Assembly (NCBI GenBank): GCA_049889395.1
Contig: JBMHDM010000011.1
Location: 90,235 to 154,234, forward strand
DNA length: 64,000 nt
Direction of reading: 5' to 3'
Source of the DNA: UBA3537 sp049889395
Lineage (GTDB): Bacteria > Bacteroidota > Bacteroidia > Flavobacteriales > Flavobacteriaceae
Made by a program: the position numbers and the translations under genes. Shown piece by piece: positions 9,557 through 18,928 of this stretch. The notes below the pieces were generated by a model. That model did not search any database. It was not told the origin of the DNA and saw only the letters and a list, made by a program, of their open reading frames with translations. The stretch's first letter is position 1. Each line of letters opens with the position of its first letter.

Positions 9557-10930
9557 ATGGGATCAAAACCACGTATTGCCAAAGGCACTCGAGATTTTAA
9601 TTCACAGCAGATTGCCAATCGTGAATACATTTTCAACACCATAAAATCAAATTTTAGAGCATTTGGTTTTGAGCCCATAGAAACCCCAAGTTTCGAGCTT
9701 TCTGAAACCCTGTTGGGAAAATATGGAGAGGAGGGTGATCGATTGATATTTAAGATTTTGAATTCTGGCGAAAAAGTTAAAAAAGCCGATCTTTCGGCGC
9801 TCAAAGACGGTAATCTGTCAGGATTTTCAAACTCCATTTCCGAAAAAGCGCTCCGTTATGATTTAACAGTTCCTTTCGCTCGGTATGTTTCTCAATATCA
9901 AAACGACATCACTTTTCCATTTAAGCGTTATCAAATTCAACCCGTTTGGCGTGCAGATCGTCCTCAGAAGGGACGATTTCAAGAATTTTATCAATGTGAT
10001 GCAGATGTTGTTGGCTCGAGCTCGTTATGGCAAGAGGTAGAATTCATTCAACTGTATGATGCAGTTTTTTCTGATTTGAATCTTGAAGGTGTGACTATTA
10101 AAATTAATAATAGAAAAATATTAGCAGCTATTGCACAGCTGATTGGTGCTGAAGATCAACTGATAGATTTTACGGTAGCTTTAGATAAATTAGACAAAAT
10201 AGGTCCTGAAAAGGTTAAGGATGAGATGTTACAAAAAGGCATATCTTCTGAAGGTCTCAAACGATTGGAACCGCTATTTAGCCTCACAGGAAATTTTAAA
10301 GTTCAACTCAATACATTGAAGTCCATTATTGGTTCCTCCTCAATTGGTCAAGAAGGTATTTCAGAGTTGGAATTTATCGCTAATGCCATTGATAAGTTGG
10401 GCCTAAAAACAACGACCCTTTTATTAGATGTGACCCTCGCCCGTGGTTTGAACTACTACACAGGAGCAATTTTTGAAGTTTCAGCTCCAAAATTTGTTAA
10501 TATGGGATCTATTGGTGGGGGGGGACGCTATGACGATTTAACCAGTATATTTGGTCTAAAAGGTATAAGTGGCGTTGGGATTAGTTTTGGGTTGGATAGA
10601 ATCGCTTTGGTTTTAGAAGAATTAAATCTATTTCCTAAAAATATCAATCGAACCTCTAAAGTACTTTTCACCAACTTTGGCGAAAATGAAAGTTTATTTT
10701 GTTACCAGGCTATTCAAACATTAAGGCAAAACGGTATCGCTGCAGAGCTCTATCCAGATTCTTCAAAATTGAAGAAACAAATCAACTACGCCAATAAACG
10801 AAATATTCCATATGTAGTGCTAGTGGGAGATGAAGAACTTTCCAATCAAAAATTTACTTTGAAAAATATGACTACTGGCGATCAAGAAAGCGTGAATTTT
10901 GATGAACTAATTAGTCGATTAAGTTCATAA
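9557..10930 (+). CDS. hisS: Histidyl-tRNA synthetase
   Basis: This class II synthetase charges tRNA-His in the cytoplasm. The 457-residue protein has the class II motif 2 region (IQPVWRADRPQKGRFQEF), the histidine-binding signature LARGLNYYTGAIFEV near residue 297, motif 3 (GISFGLDRIALVL), and a C-terminal anticodon-binding domain from about residue 365. The start GSKPRIAKGTRDF is standard. A terminator and a convergent tRNA gene follow. Confidence 0.97.
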   Translation: MGSKPRIAKGTRDFNSQQIANREYIFNTIKSNFRAFGFEPIETPSFELSETLLGKYGEEGDRLIFKILNSGEKVKKADLSALKDGNLSGFSNSISEKALRYDLTVPFARYVSQYQNDITFPFKRYQIQPVWRADRPQKGRFQEFYQCDADVVGSSSLWQEVEFIQLYDAVFSDLNLEGVTIKINNRKILAAIAQLIGAEDQLIDFTVALDKLDKIGPEKVKDEMLQKGISSEGLKRLEPLFSLTGNFKVQLNTLKSIIGSSSIGQEGISELEFIANAIDKLGLKTTTLLLDVTLARGLNYYTGAIFEVSAPKFVNMGSIGGGGRYDDLTSIFGLKGISGVGISFGLDRIALVLEELNLFPKNINRTSKVLFTNFGENESLFCYQAIQTLRQNGIAAELYPDSSKLKKQINYANKRNIPYVVLVGDEELSNQKFTLKNMTTGDQESVNFDELISRLSS

Positions 10931-10959
10931 AAAAAACCCTTGAAGTTAAAGGGTTTTTT
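10930..10959 (+). terminator. Terminator between hisS and tRNA-Met, possibly bidirectional
   Basis: AAAAACCCTT and AAGGGTTTTTT flank a seven-base loop. A and T runs on both sides let it act for hisS and for the tRNA on the opposite strand. Confidence 0.85.
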
Positions 10960-10960
10960 G

Positions 10961-11034
10961 TAGCGTGGGGGAGATTTGAACTCCCGACCTCCGGGTTATG
11001 AATCCGACGCTCTAACCAACTGAGCTACCACGCC
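10961..11034 (-). tRNA. tRNA-Met (anticodon CAT)
   Basis: The 74-base cloverleaf has acceptor arms GGCGTGG/CCACGCT, a D-arm GCTCAGTTGGTTAGAGC, anticodon CAT (plus-strand 10998-11000) and a T-arm with GTTCAAATC. The 3' CCA is not encoded. The acceptor stem is paired at position 1, which favours the elongator over the initiator. A lysidine-modified tRNA-Ile(CAT) is not fully excluded. Confidence 0.92.
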
Positions 11035-11161
11035 ATAATCAATGCGTGCAAATATAGAAACAAATTGCTGCCTTTTCAAAAAAATTCCTTTGTAAAAAAT
11101 ATTTTTTTTCTTTTTAAACTACCAAATTAATGTATATATTGGCAGTCAATACATTACAACC

Positions 11162-11548
11162 ATGAGTACCAAAGTTAAATTCGAAATCGAATTTCCTATA
11201 AATTCTTCCCCACAACTCCTTTATAATTATATTTCAACACCATCTGGACTGTCTGAATGGTTTGCAGATAATGTTAATTCCAGAGGTGAAGTCTATAGTT
11301 TTATTTGGGATGACTCGGAGGAAACAGCTAAGCTTATTACTAAAAAAAGTCCTGAACGAATTAAATTCAAATGGTTAGACAGTGACGATGAGTCTTGTTT
11401 TTTTGAATTGCGTATTCAGGTCGATAGTATTACCAAAGATGTCTCTTTAATCGTCACAGACTTTTCTGACGAAGATGAAATTGAAGAAACAAAAATGCTT
11501 TGGGAGAATCAGATTTCAGATCTTAAACAAGTCCTAGGCTCGGTCTAA
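11162..11548 (+). CDS. START-like (SRPBCC superfamily) domain protein
   Basis: This acidic protein of 128 residues is a single START/AHSA1-like domain (KFEIEFPINSSPQLLYNYISTPSGLSEWFADNV, the usual helix-grip opening). Such proteins bind hydrophobic ligands; no ligand or partner is known here. It has no signal peptide. The neighbouring order START-like, class IV aminotransferase and YqgE is commonly conserved in Flavobacteriaceae. Confidence 0.8.
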   Translation: MSTKVKFEIEFPINSSPQLLYNYISTPSGLSEWFADNVNSRGEVYSFIWDDSEETAKLITKKSPERIKFKWLDSDDESCFFELRIQVDSITKDVSLIVTDFSDEDEIEETKMLWENQISDLKQVLGSV

Positions 11549-11568
11549 TACACTCCATTTTTTTACTG

Positions 11569-11576
11569 TATATTTG
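11569..11576 (+). promoter_or_regulatory. -7 element before the class IV aminotransferase
   Basis: TATATTTG fits TAnnTTTG exactly and lies 20 bases before the ATG at 11597. This spacing supports that ATG over the earlier TTG at 11588. Confidence 0.6.
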
Positions 11577-11596
11577 CCAAATATTTTTTGCGTATT

Positions 11597-12442
11597 ATGG
11601 TAAATGTAAATGGTAGAATCGTAGCCAAGTCAAACGCTTTTTTAAATTTTTTCAACAGAGGATTCACCTATGGAGATGCTGTTTTTGAAACCATAAAAGT
11701 TAATAGCGAAAGGCCAATTTTTTGGGAAGCCCACTACTTCAGACTAATGGCCTCCATGAGAATGTTGCGAATGGATATTCCAATGCATTTTACGCCTGAA
11801 TTTTTAGAATCTGAAATAATATCACTAGTAAAATCTTACGGTCAATCATCACTATCCTATAGAGTAAAACTATATGTGCACCGAAAACCAGGCGGTTTAT
11901 ACACCCCCAGTTCTAATGAAATCGAATATGCAATCACAATAGATGACCTCTCTTCAGATCTATACATCATTTCTGAAGATGATTATGAGGTCGAACTTTT
12001 TAAGGATTACTTAATAGCGCCCAATTTATTGTCCACTTTAAAAACCAATAATAAAATTGTAAATGTTGTGGGAAGCATTTTTGCAAAAGAAAATAATTAT
12101 GCCAATTGTTTTTTATTAAACACAAATAAGCATGTCATTGAAGCCTTAAACGGCAACTTATTTTTGGTTCAAGGGAATACCATTAAAACCCCTCCCATTA
12201 CTGATGGTTGTTTAAAAGGTATTGTACGTCAGAAGATTATTGATATTATCAAATCCGATTCAGACTTGACTCTAGAGGAAGTTTCTATCTCTGCCTTTGA
12301 ACTTCAAAAATCGGATGAAATATTTATTACCAATGTGGTATGTGGTATTCAACCAGTAACAAAATACAGAAAGAAACGATTTGATTCATTTGTATCAAAA
12401 TCATTGCTTAACAAGCTAAATATTAAGCTTCGCTTAGACTAG
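11597..12442 (+). CDS. Class IV PLP-dependent aminotransferase or aminodeoxychorismate lyase-like protein
   Basis: Fold-type IV PLP enzymes include branched-chain aminotransferases and aminodeoxychorismate lyase. This 281-residue protein has the early RGFTYGDAVFETIKV motif and the cofactor region LSTLKTNNKIVNVV, where the Lys is the likely Schiff-base residue, then VIEALNGNLFLV and TPPITDGCLKGIVR. The usual Asn-Tyr after the lysine motif is Asn-Lys here. Substrate is uncertain. The start is the ATG at 11597, with a promoter 20 bases upstream. Its end overlaps yqgE by four bases. Confidence 0.85.
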   Translation: MVNVNGRIVAKSNAFLNFFNRGFTYGDAVFETIKVNSERPIFWEAHYFRLMASMRMLRMDIPMHFTPEFLESEIISLVKSYGQSSLSYRVKLYVHRKPGGLYTPSSNEIEYAITIDDLSSDLYIISEDDYEVELFKDYLIAPNLLSTLKTNNKIVNVVGSIFAKENNYANCFLLNTNKHVIEALNGNLFLVQGNTIKTPPITDGCLKGIVRQKIIDIIKSDSDLTLEEVSISAFELQKSDEIFITNVVCGIQPVTKYRKKRFDSFVSKSLLNKLNIKLRLD

Positions 12443-12990
12443 TTGTGAATGGGATTCTCTGGTGCATTGGACCATATACTATACGCATCTCCCATTGCCA
12501 CCATTTTATTTTTCCAAAACAATTCATCGACAGCGTGAATAATATTTTCCTGATGAGAATTTTCTATCAAAATCCAAGTATTTGACGACAATTCGGAGTC
12601 CAATTGTTCATTATCCCAACCCGAATATCCCAAGAAAAAACGAATCTCATTTTCTTTAATTTTATTGTCTGAAATGAGCTTTGTAACATAGTCAAAATTT
12701 CCACTCCAATACAAACCACGAGATATTTCTATGCTATTGGGAATAAGTTCTGGAATACTATGAATATAGTATAAGTTATCTTGTTGGACGGGACCACCGT
12801 TATAAACTTTAAAGTTTGAATCAATCTCAGGAATCAGATCATCTAAACGGTATTTAAGCGGTTTATTCATGATAAATCCTATGGAACCTTCTATTCCATG
12901 ATCTGCCAATAATATAATCGATCTATTGAAGGAAACATCTCCAATTATAGATGGTTCTGCGATTAAAAGCTGTCCTTTTTTTATATCCAA
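12439..12990 (-). CDS. YqgE/AlgH family protein
   Basis: This 183-residue cytoplasmic protein is of the UPF0301 (YqgE/AlgH) family of unknown function. The family features are KKGQLLIAEPSIIGDVSFNRSIILLADH, GSIGFIMNKPL, VYNGGPVQQDNLYYIHS and FFLGYSGWDNEQLDSEL. In many relatives an HU-like gene lies next to it; none is seen between 12991 and 13100. Confidence 0.92.
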   Translation of the reverse strand: MDIKKGQLLIAEPSIIGDVSFNRSIILLADHGIEGSIGFIMNKPLKYRLDDLIPEIDSNFKVYNGGPVQQDNLYYIHSIPELIPNSIEISRGLYWSGNFDYVTKLISDNKIKENEIRFFLGYSGWDNEQLDSELSSNTWILIENSHQENIIHAVDELFWKNKMVAMGDAYSIWSNAPENPIHN

Positions 12991-13100
12991 AATGGTTATA
13001 ATCTTGGTTGATACCTTTACAATTTAGTGATTTTTATTTTAATAGATCAAAATATGAGATAAAAATACAGTCGATTCAATGGCTATAATTGATAAAAAAA

Positions 13101-14057
13101 TCAAATCATATGGGCGTCTGAATGAAAAGTAAATCCATTTAAAAACGATTGACAATCCATTTGTTTTTTCCCCGGAAATTTAAACAAAAGTAATTTTACA
13201 TACCCTTTTTTAATAGCAACTTTGATGCTCGATTTGTTGCACACAAGCTGCCCAATTGAAAAATCATGGTTTTCAATTTCAATTTCAATTTTAGAAATTT
13301 TCACATTGTATTGATCCTTTCCATTCTGCAATAATCCCCAAGCTCCCGGGTAGGGGGTTAGTCCTCTAACAAGGTTTGAAATTTCTATTGCCGATTTTTG
13401 CCAATCGATACGACAATTATCCTTATGTAATTTGTGAGCAGTTTTGAGCGAATCGCTATTATTTTGAATGATGGTCTGAACGTTGTTATTAGTAATTAAA
13501 TCGATAGTTTCATTAACCAATTGACTTCCAGCTTGCATCAGTTTGTCGTGAAGTGTTCCAGCGGTGTCCTCTTCATCAATTGTTACTTTTGATTGTTTAA
13601 TAATGGCACCTGTGTCGATTTTTTCATCAATAAAAAAAGTGGTCACACCAGTATCTTTTTCACCATTTATAATGACCCAATTAATCGGAGCTGCCCCTCT
13701 GTAATTGGGTAACAATGAAGCGTGTAAGTTAAACGTTCCTTTTGGTGGTAATTCCCACACAATCTTTGGTAACATCCTGAACGCCACAACAACTTGAAGA
13801 TCTGGTTTAAGGCTTTTTAATCCGGAAATAAAATCTGGAGATTTCAAATTGTGGGGTTGTAGGACAGGGATTTTATGTGATAGAGCAAATTGTTTGACAT
13901 CAGAGAGTCTAATTCTTTGACCCCGCCCTGCAGGTTTATCTGGTGCTGTAATGACACCTACAATTTGGCAACCTTTTGCCAACATTCCCTCCAATATATG
14001 AACAGCGAAGTGTGGCGTCCCCATAAATACAATTCTCAAACTAGATAATTCATTCAT
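13101..14057 (-). CDS. fmt: Methionyl-tRNA formyltransferase
   Basis: Fmt formylates Met-tRNA-fMet with 10-formyl-THF to start translation. The 318-residue protein has the N-terminal formyltransferase domain with VGVITAPDKPAGRG, the catalytic loop FNLHASLLPNYRGAAPINW near residue 110 and IDEKIDTGAII. The C-terminal OB-like domain starts near residue 205. It overlaps recQ by four bases, so the pair is probably one operon. Confidence 0.96.
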   Translation of the reverse strand: MNELSSLRIVFMGTPHFAVHILEGMLAKGCQIVGVITAPDKPAGRGQRIRLSDVKQFALSHKIPVLQPHNLKSPDFISGLKSLKPDLQVVVAFRMLPKIVWELPPKGTFNLHASLLPNYRGAAPINWVIINGEKDTGVTTFFIDEKIDTGAIIKQSKVTIDEEDTAGTLHDKLMQAGSQLVNETIDLITNNNVQTIIQNNSDSLKTAHKLHKDNCRIDWQKSAIEISNLVRGLTPYPGAWGLLQNGKDQYNVKISKIEIEIENHDFSIGQLVCNKSSIKVAIKKGYVKLLLFKFPGKKQMDCQSFLNGFTFHSDAHMI

Positions 14058-15946
14058 GTTTTTTCATATTGATTCGATCTATTGACTCTAATTTTATTTT
14101 GCTCTAGTAAATGTCTTAATATCAAAATTAATCGATCCGTATCGATGTTGCAAATATCTGATAATTCACGTGAAGAAAGCGGATGTTTTTTTAGGGCTTT
14201 AAAAACGTTGTCTATTTCTCTTTCATCAATTTTATTGATATCATTGGTGCTGGTACAATAACTGCAAATTTCACAATTGTCATCAAAAACTTCATCAAAG
14301 TAGTGTAAAAGTTGACGGCTTTTACAGCTTGAATTATTTTGAATAAAATCAATAACGGCCTGAAATTTTTGTTGTTTTACTTTGTTATAGTGCGAAATAT
14401 TTTTTGAAACAGAATTTATTGTTTTATCATCTTCTCTTGGTCTTATTAGTGTTATTTGAGCATCTGTTTTAGAGAATGAGAATGAAATTATGTGTTGTGA
14501 TTCTAGTGCTGTTAGTATTTGAATTACGTTATCCAAATCGAGATTAGCTTTTCTTGAAATTTTTTCTAGATTAATTGCGATAGGTTGATCAAATACGCCT
14601 TCATGAGTTCTAAGGATGCTTTTTAATAAGATACTCTGATTATTATTTTTGTTTAAAAGCGGCTGTAAGTTATAATTCGTTACCAAGATTTGTAACCTTG
14701 TCTGATATTTCACTTTTTCCGAAAAAATTAAAATACCAAGACTGTCTAATAGTTTTAGAGCTGTAAAAGTACGCCTTTTGGAAAGGTTATATACAGAACA
14801 GAAAGCATCAAAAGGTAATCCAAACTGAGTTTCTGGAAGTTCCCCGTAGGCAATCTGTAAATAAGAACATAATTTTTTGTAAACCAGTTTTAAAAAGTTT
14901 TTGTTTGCCGTAGAGTTCTCAAACTTTTTTTGGGCTTGATTAAGATTATCTGGACCTGCTATCAGGAACGCAAATGCAGGTTTTTGATTTCGACCAGCTC
15001 TTCCGGATTCTTGGAAATAATTTTCTAGACTCTCTGGAATTGAAAGATGAACAACCAATTCAACATTAGCTTTATCAATACCCATTCCAAAGGCATTTGT
15101 GGCTACCATGACTTGTTTTTTTTCTTGCATCCACAACAGATAAGCCGATTCTCTTTGTGCGCTACTCAAGCCCCCATGATAATAACAACTGTGTATGTTT
15201 TCTTGTTGTAGGGCATTTGACAATCGTTCAGTTTCATGTCTGCTATTGATATAAACAATTGCGCTGCCAGTATGTTTTTTAATCAACTCAACTGTTTTGA
15301 AATAAGGGTCTTCTTCAATTGTAGTGTAGTAGGATAAATTTTTCCTAAAGAAAGATGCTTTGAAGAGTTTTCCATCTATAAAATCTAATTGATCGAAAAT
15401 ATCCTTGGTAACCGCCTTAGTAGCAGTTGCTGTTAGTGCTATTACTGGGCTTGTTGGGCTTAGATCTCTCAAAATTCTGATATTTCTGTAAGCCGGTCTG
15501 AAATCGTGTCCCCATTGGCTAATGCAGTGGGCCTCATCTACAGCGATTAGACTGATAGTCATAGCCCTAATACGGTCCTGAATAAAACTGCTCTGAAGTC
15601 TTTCAGGAGAGAGATATAAAAATTTATAGCCCCCAAATGTACAGTTGTCTAAAATTCGATTTAATTCACTTTGCTGTTCGACATTCGTCAGCGCTACAGC
15701 TTTGATACCTTTGTCTGTAAGGTTCTTAACCTGATCTTGCATAAGTGCAATTAGTGGGGATATTACAATACAAATACCATCGGATAGTAGTGCTGGAATT
15801 TGAAAACAAAGCGATTTGCCTCCTCCTGTTGGAAGCAAAGCCATGCAGTCATTGCCTTCTATTACTGAAGTTATAATGTCCTCTTGAAGCGGTCTAAAAG
15901 TGGTATACCCCCAAAAGTGTTTTAGTACATCAATAGGATTGTTCAT
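14054..15946 (-). CDS. recQ: ATP-dependent DNA helicase RecQ
   Basis: RecQ unwinds DNA with 3'-5' polarity in recombination and repair. The 630-residue protein has Walker A (LLPTGGGKSLCFQIP, about residue 37), the DEAH box (AVDEAHCISQWGHDFRPAY), motif VI (FQESGRAGRNQKP), the zinc-binding cysteines (CKSRQLLHYF, then CEICSYC near residue 560) and a winged-helix region at the end. There is no clear HRDC domain, which fits the shorter second RecQ type common in Bacteroidota. Confidence 0.95.
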   Translation of the reverse strand: MNNPIDVLKHFWGYTTFRPLQEDIITSVIEGNDCMALLPTGGGKSLCFQIPALLSDGICIVISPLIALMQDQVKNLTDKGIKAVALTNVEQQSELNRILDNCTFGGYKFLYLSPERLQSSFIQDRIRAMTISLIAVDEAHCISQWGHDFRPAYRNIRILRDLSPTSPVIALTATATKAVTKDIFDQLDFIDGKLFKASFFRKNLSYYTTIEEDPYFKTVELIKKHTGSAIVYINSRHETERLSNALQQENIHSCYYHGGLSSAQRESAYLLWMQEKKQVMVATNAFGMGIDKANVELVVHLSIPESLENYFQESGRAGRNQKPAFAFLIAGPDNLNQAQKKFENSTANKNFLKLVYKKLCSYLQIAYGELPETQFGLPFDAFCSVYNLSKRRTFTALKLLDSLGILIFSEKVKYQTRLQILVTNYNLQPLLNKNNNQSILLKSILRTHEGVFDQPIAINLEKISRKANLDLDNVIQILTALESQHIISFSFSKTDAQITLIRPREDDKTINSVSKNISHYNKVKQQKFQAVIDFIQNNSSCKSRQLLHYFDEVFDDNCEICSYCTSTNDINKIDEREIDNVFKALKKHPLSSRELSDICNIDTDRLILILRHLLEQNKIRVNRSNQYEKT

Positions 15947-15952
15947 TTGGTT

Positions 15953-16486
15953 TTAAACGTTATTGAGAATAAAATCAACCCTTTGATTAATTGTTACTTT
16001 TGGAACTTCTATAGGATTGTATCCAAAATATTTATACCACTTAATTAAATAGTTTTGAATTTCTAAAGCTTGTTCGAAAGTTTCGTAGCGTTCATTATCT
16101 TGAGAATAAATTAATTTCCAAGGTGAAAGTATGAATACTTTATCATATTTGAATGTTTCAGCGCTAATCACGAATTTTTGATCATATTTGACATTGATAT
16201 AATCTAAATAGGCCACAACATCTGGAATGCCTCTGTCAAAAAACACAAAATTAGATTTTGATAAGTTACTTTCCGTAAATTGATTTATTCTGGCCTCCAA
16301 TAATTGTTCGCTAAACCATATGGGATCTTCTAAGAATATCTGATCTATACCGCTACTTTGAGCCTTTCTTGTAACTTTTCTAGAAATCTCAATTTTACAG
16401 TCAAAACCTCGATCAATTAGCGCGTTGATCAAGGTAGTTTTTCCTGTAGCAGGCCCTCCAATTATGACAATTTTTTTGGGTTTCAA
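15953..16486 (-). CDS. P-loop ATPase (AAA_28/NadR-like kinase fold)
   Basis: This 177-residue protein has a Walker A motif (IIGGPATGKTTLINAL, residues 8-23) and a likely Walker B (FVFFDRGIPDVVAY). It resembles small AAA_28 ATPases and nucleoside-kinase-like proteins. The substrate is unknown. It sits just upstream of recQ with a six-base gap. Confidence 0.75.
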   Translation of the reverse strand: MKPKKIVIIGGPATGKTTLINALIDRGFDCKIEISRKVTRKAQSSGIDQIFLEDPIWFSEQLLEARINQFTESNLSKSNFVFFDRGIPDVVAYLDYINVKYDQKFVISAETFKYDKVFILSPWKLIYSQDNERYETFEQALEIQNYLIKWYKYFGYNPIEVPKVTINQRVDFILNNV

Positions 16487-16550
16487 TAGCTTGTATATTT
16501 AAAATGTAAAATTCGTGATTTAAAAGATAAATAAAAAATGTAAGTTAGCG

Positions 16551-16558
16551 TATATTTG
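16551..16558 (+). promoter_or_regulatory. -7 element before the DUF493 gene
   Basis: TATATTTG is an exact TAnnTTTG match 18 bases before the ATG at 16577. No clear TTG -33 element is visible. Confidence 0.5.
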
Positions 16559-16576
16559 TGTTAGAAAAACAATATC

Positions 16577-16870
16577 ATGTCGTTGTCTAATACCCCCGAT
16601 GCGTTCTATTCTAATTTAAAGAATAAATTATACGAAACAAGCCATTGGCCCGCTAAGTACTTGTTCAAATTCATCGTAAAATCAAATCCTGAACAGATTC
16701 TTCAAATAGAGCAAATATTTGACAACATAGGCGCGGTGATTAATATTATTCCCTCCAAAAAAGGAACCTATACGAGCATCTCTATTCATGTCGAAATGAA
16801 AGATCCTGAATCCGTAATTAATAAATACAAACAAGTTGGTGCCGCGGTTAAAGATGTAATCTCACTGTAA
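16577..16870 (+). CDS. DUF493 (YbeD-like) family protein
   Basis: This 97-residue protein has the DUF493 ferredoxin-like fold region (WPAKYLFKFIVKSNPEQILQIEQIF, then GTYTSISIHVEMKDPESVINKYKQV), similar to E. coli YbeD. The role is not known; the fold resembles ACT-type regulatory domains. It is first in a plus-strand set with the DUF4290-like gene and murA. Confidence 0.85.
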   Translation: MSLSNTPDAFYSNLKNKLYETSHWPAKYLFKFIVKSNPEQILQIEQIFDNIGAVINIIPSKKGTYTSISIHVEMKDPESVINKYKQVGAAVKDVISL

Positions 16871-16920
16871 ATCTAAAAAACATATTAATTTCGTATTTTG
16901 CGAAACATAAACAAATATTC

Positions 16921-17565
16921 ATGACAGAACTTACCGATCAACTGGAATATAATACCGAAAGAGAACAGCTTATCATCCCTGAATATGGAAGACATATACA
17001 AAAGATGATAAATCATGCGACTGCACAAGAGTCCAAAGCGGAACGAAACCGTTTGGCAAAAGCCATAATTTCTGTGATGGGAAACATGCAACCCCACTTG
17101 AGAGATGTTCCTGATTTTCAACACAAACTCTGGGATCAATTATTTATCATGTCCGATTTTAAATTAGATGCCGATTCTCCATTTGAAAAACCTTCTAAAG
17201 AAATTCTTTCGACTACTCCAGATCCACTGCATTACCCTCAAAATTACCCAAAGTATAGATTCTATGGAAACAATATAAAAACCATGATTCAATCTGCTTG
17301 TGATTGGGAAGAAGGTGAAATGAAAACAGCACTTATCTTTACCATAGCCAATCATATGAAAAAGTCATTTTTGAGTTGGAATAAAGACACTGTAGAGGAT
17401 ACGGTTATTTTTAACCATTTATATGAATTATCAGAAGGTAAAATTGATATCCGAACCACACAAGAATCGCTTACCGATTCCATTCAGCTCCTAAAAATGC
17501 AACGAAAAGTAAACAAGAACAAAAAATCTAATAAAAAGCATAACCGCAATAGAAAACGGTATTAA
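16921..17565 (+). CDS. DUF4290 family protein
   Basis: This conserved Bacteroidota protein has 214 residues (LEYNTEREQLIIPEYGRHIQKM, then LWDQLFIMSDF and YPKYRFYGNNIKTMI). The tail is strongly basic (KVNKNKKSNKKHNRNRKRY), which suggests binding to nucleic acid or another acidic partner. It lies before murA in this family's usual place. Function is unknown. Confidence 0.85.
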   Translation: MTELTDQLEYNTEREQLIIPEYGRHIQKMINHATAQESKAERNRLAKAIISVMGNMQPHLRDVPDFQHKLWDQLFIMSDFKLDADSPFEKPSKEILSTTPDPLHYPQNYPKYRFYGNNIKTMIQSACDWEEGEMKTALIFTIANHMKKSFLSWNKDTVEDTVIFNHLYELSEGKIDIRTTQESLTDSIQLLKMQRKVNKNKKSNKKHNRNRKRY

Positions 17566-17602
17566 TTTAGAACCCATACACTAACCATCAAAACATTATA
17601 TC

Positions 17603-18916
17603 TTGAAGTCATTTAAAATTGAAGGTGGACATCAGTTGAAAGGCTCTATACAGCCACAAGGCGCTAAGAATGAGGCCCTTCAAATTCTTTGTGCCGTTTT
17701 GTTGACCCCAGAACTTGTTACCCTTCACAACATTCCGAACATTATTGATGTCAATAAACTTATTCATTTACTAAAGAAATTAGGCGTTAAAGTCAATCAA
17801 CTTTCTGAAACATCATACACATTTCAAGCCGATAACATTAACCTAGCGTATTTAGAAACCCCAGAGTTTAAAGTTGACGGATCGGGGCTTCGTGGTTCCA
17901 TAATGATTGTTGGACCCTTACTAGCACGTTTTGGAAAAGGATACATTCCCAAACCAGGCGGTGACAAAATTGGAAGACGTCGTTTAGACACTCATTTTGA
18001 AGGATTTATAAAACTTGGTGCCTCTTTTCGATATAACAAAGAGGACTCCTTTTATGGTGTAGAAGCCAAAAAACTCCATGGAACTTACATGCTGCTAGAT
18101 GAAGCATCTGTTACTGGAACTGCCAATATAGTGATGGCTGCTGTATTAGCACAAGGAACAACCACTATATACAATGCAGCTTGCGAACCTTACCTCCAAC
18201 AACTCTGTAATATGCTCAATAGGATGGGGGCAAAGATTAGTGGCGTTGGTTCCAATTTATTGTCTATTGAAGGCGTTTCAAAATTGAATGGAACATCACA
18301 CACTATGCTCCCAGATATGATAGAAATAGGCAGTTGGATTGGGTTAGCTGCTATGACACATAGTGAATTGACTATCAAAAATGTGAGTTGGAACAACTTG
18401 GGTGTTATTCCAAATGTTTTCAGAAAATTAGGTATAACATTAGAACAAAAGGGGGACGATATTTTTATTCCTGCCCACGATAGCGGTTATGAAATACAAA
18501 ATTACATTGATGGTTCAATTTTAACCATTTCTGATGCGCCGTGGCCAGGATTTACGCCTGATTTATTGAGCATTGTTTTGGTCGTAGCGACACAGGCTCG
18601 TGGCAGTGTTTTGATACATCAAAAAATGTTTGAAAGCCGCCTATTTTTTGTAGATAAACTTATTGATATGGGCGCCAAAGTTATCCTTTGCGATCCACAT
18701 AGAGCATCAGTTATTGGTCATGACTTTAAGTCCCAGCTAAAAGCAACCACAATGACTTCACCCGACATAAGGGCTGGTATTTCGTTACTCATCGCTGCTT
18801 TATCTGCAAAAGGAACCTCTACCATTCATAATATAGAACAAATCGATAGAGGATACCAAAATATTGATACAAGGCTAAAGGCTATAGGTGCCAGAATTGA
18901 GCGTATAGAGTCCTAA
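17603..18916 (+). CDS. murA: UDP-GlcNAc 1-carboxyvinyltransferase with Asp at the fosfomycin-target position
   Basis: MurA performs the first committed step of peptidoglycan synthesis, moving enolpyruvate from PEP to UDP-GlcNAc. The 437-residue protein has the QGAKNEALQIL substrate motif and the active-site loop. The loop reads KPGGDKIGRRRLDTH: Asp121 stands where E. coli has the fosfomycin-alkylated Cys115. Cys-to-Asp at this site is known to give fosfomycin insensitivity in other bacteria, so resistance is expected. The gene has no in-frame ATG near the front; it starts at TTG (17603). Confidence 0.95.
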   Translation: MKSFKIEGGHQLKGSIQPQGAKNEALQILCAVLLTPELVTLHNIPNIIDVNKLIHLLKKLGVKVNQLSETSYTFQADNINLAYLETPEFKVDGSGLRGSIMIVGPLLARFGKGYIPKPGGDKIGRRRLDTHFEGFIKLGASFRYNKEDSFYGVEAKKLHGTYMLLDEASVTGTANIVMAAVLAQGTTTIYNAACEPYLQQLCNMLNRMGAKISGVGSNLLSIEGVSKLNGTSHTMLPDMIEIGSWIGLAAMTHSELTIKNVSWNNLGVIPNVFRKLGITLEQKGDDIFIPAHDSGYEIQNYIDGSILTISDAPWPGFTPDLLSIVLVVATQARGSVLIHQKMFESRLFFVDKLIDMGAKVILCDPHRASVIGHDFKSQLKATTMTSPDIRAGISLLIAALSAKGTSTIHNIEQIDRGYQNIDTRLKAIGARIERIES

Positions 18917-18928
18917 ATCGATCAAGGT

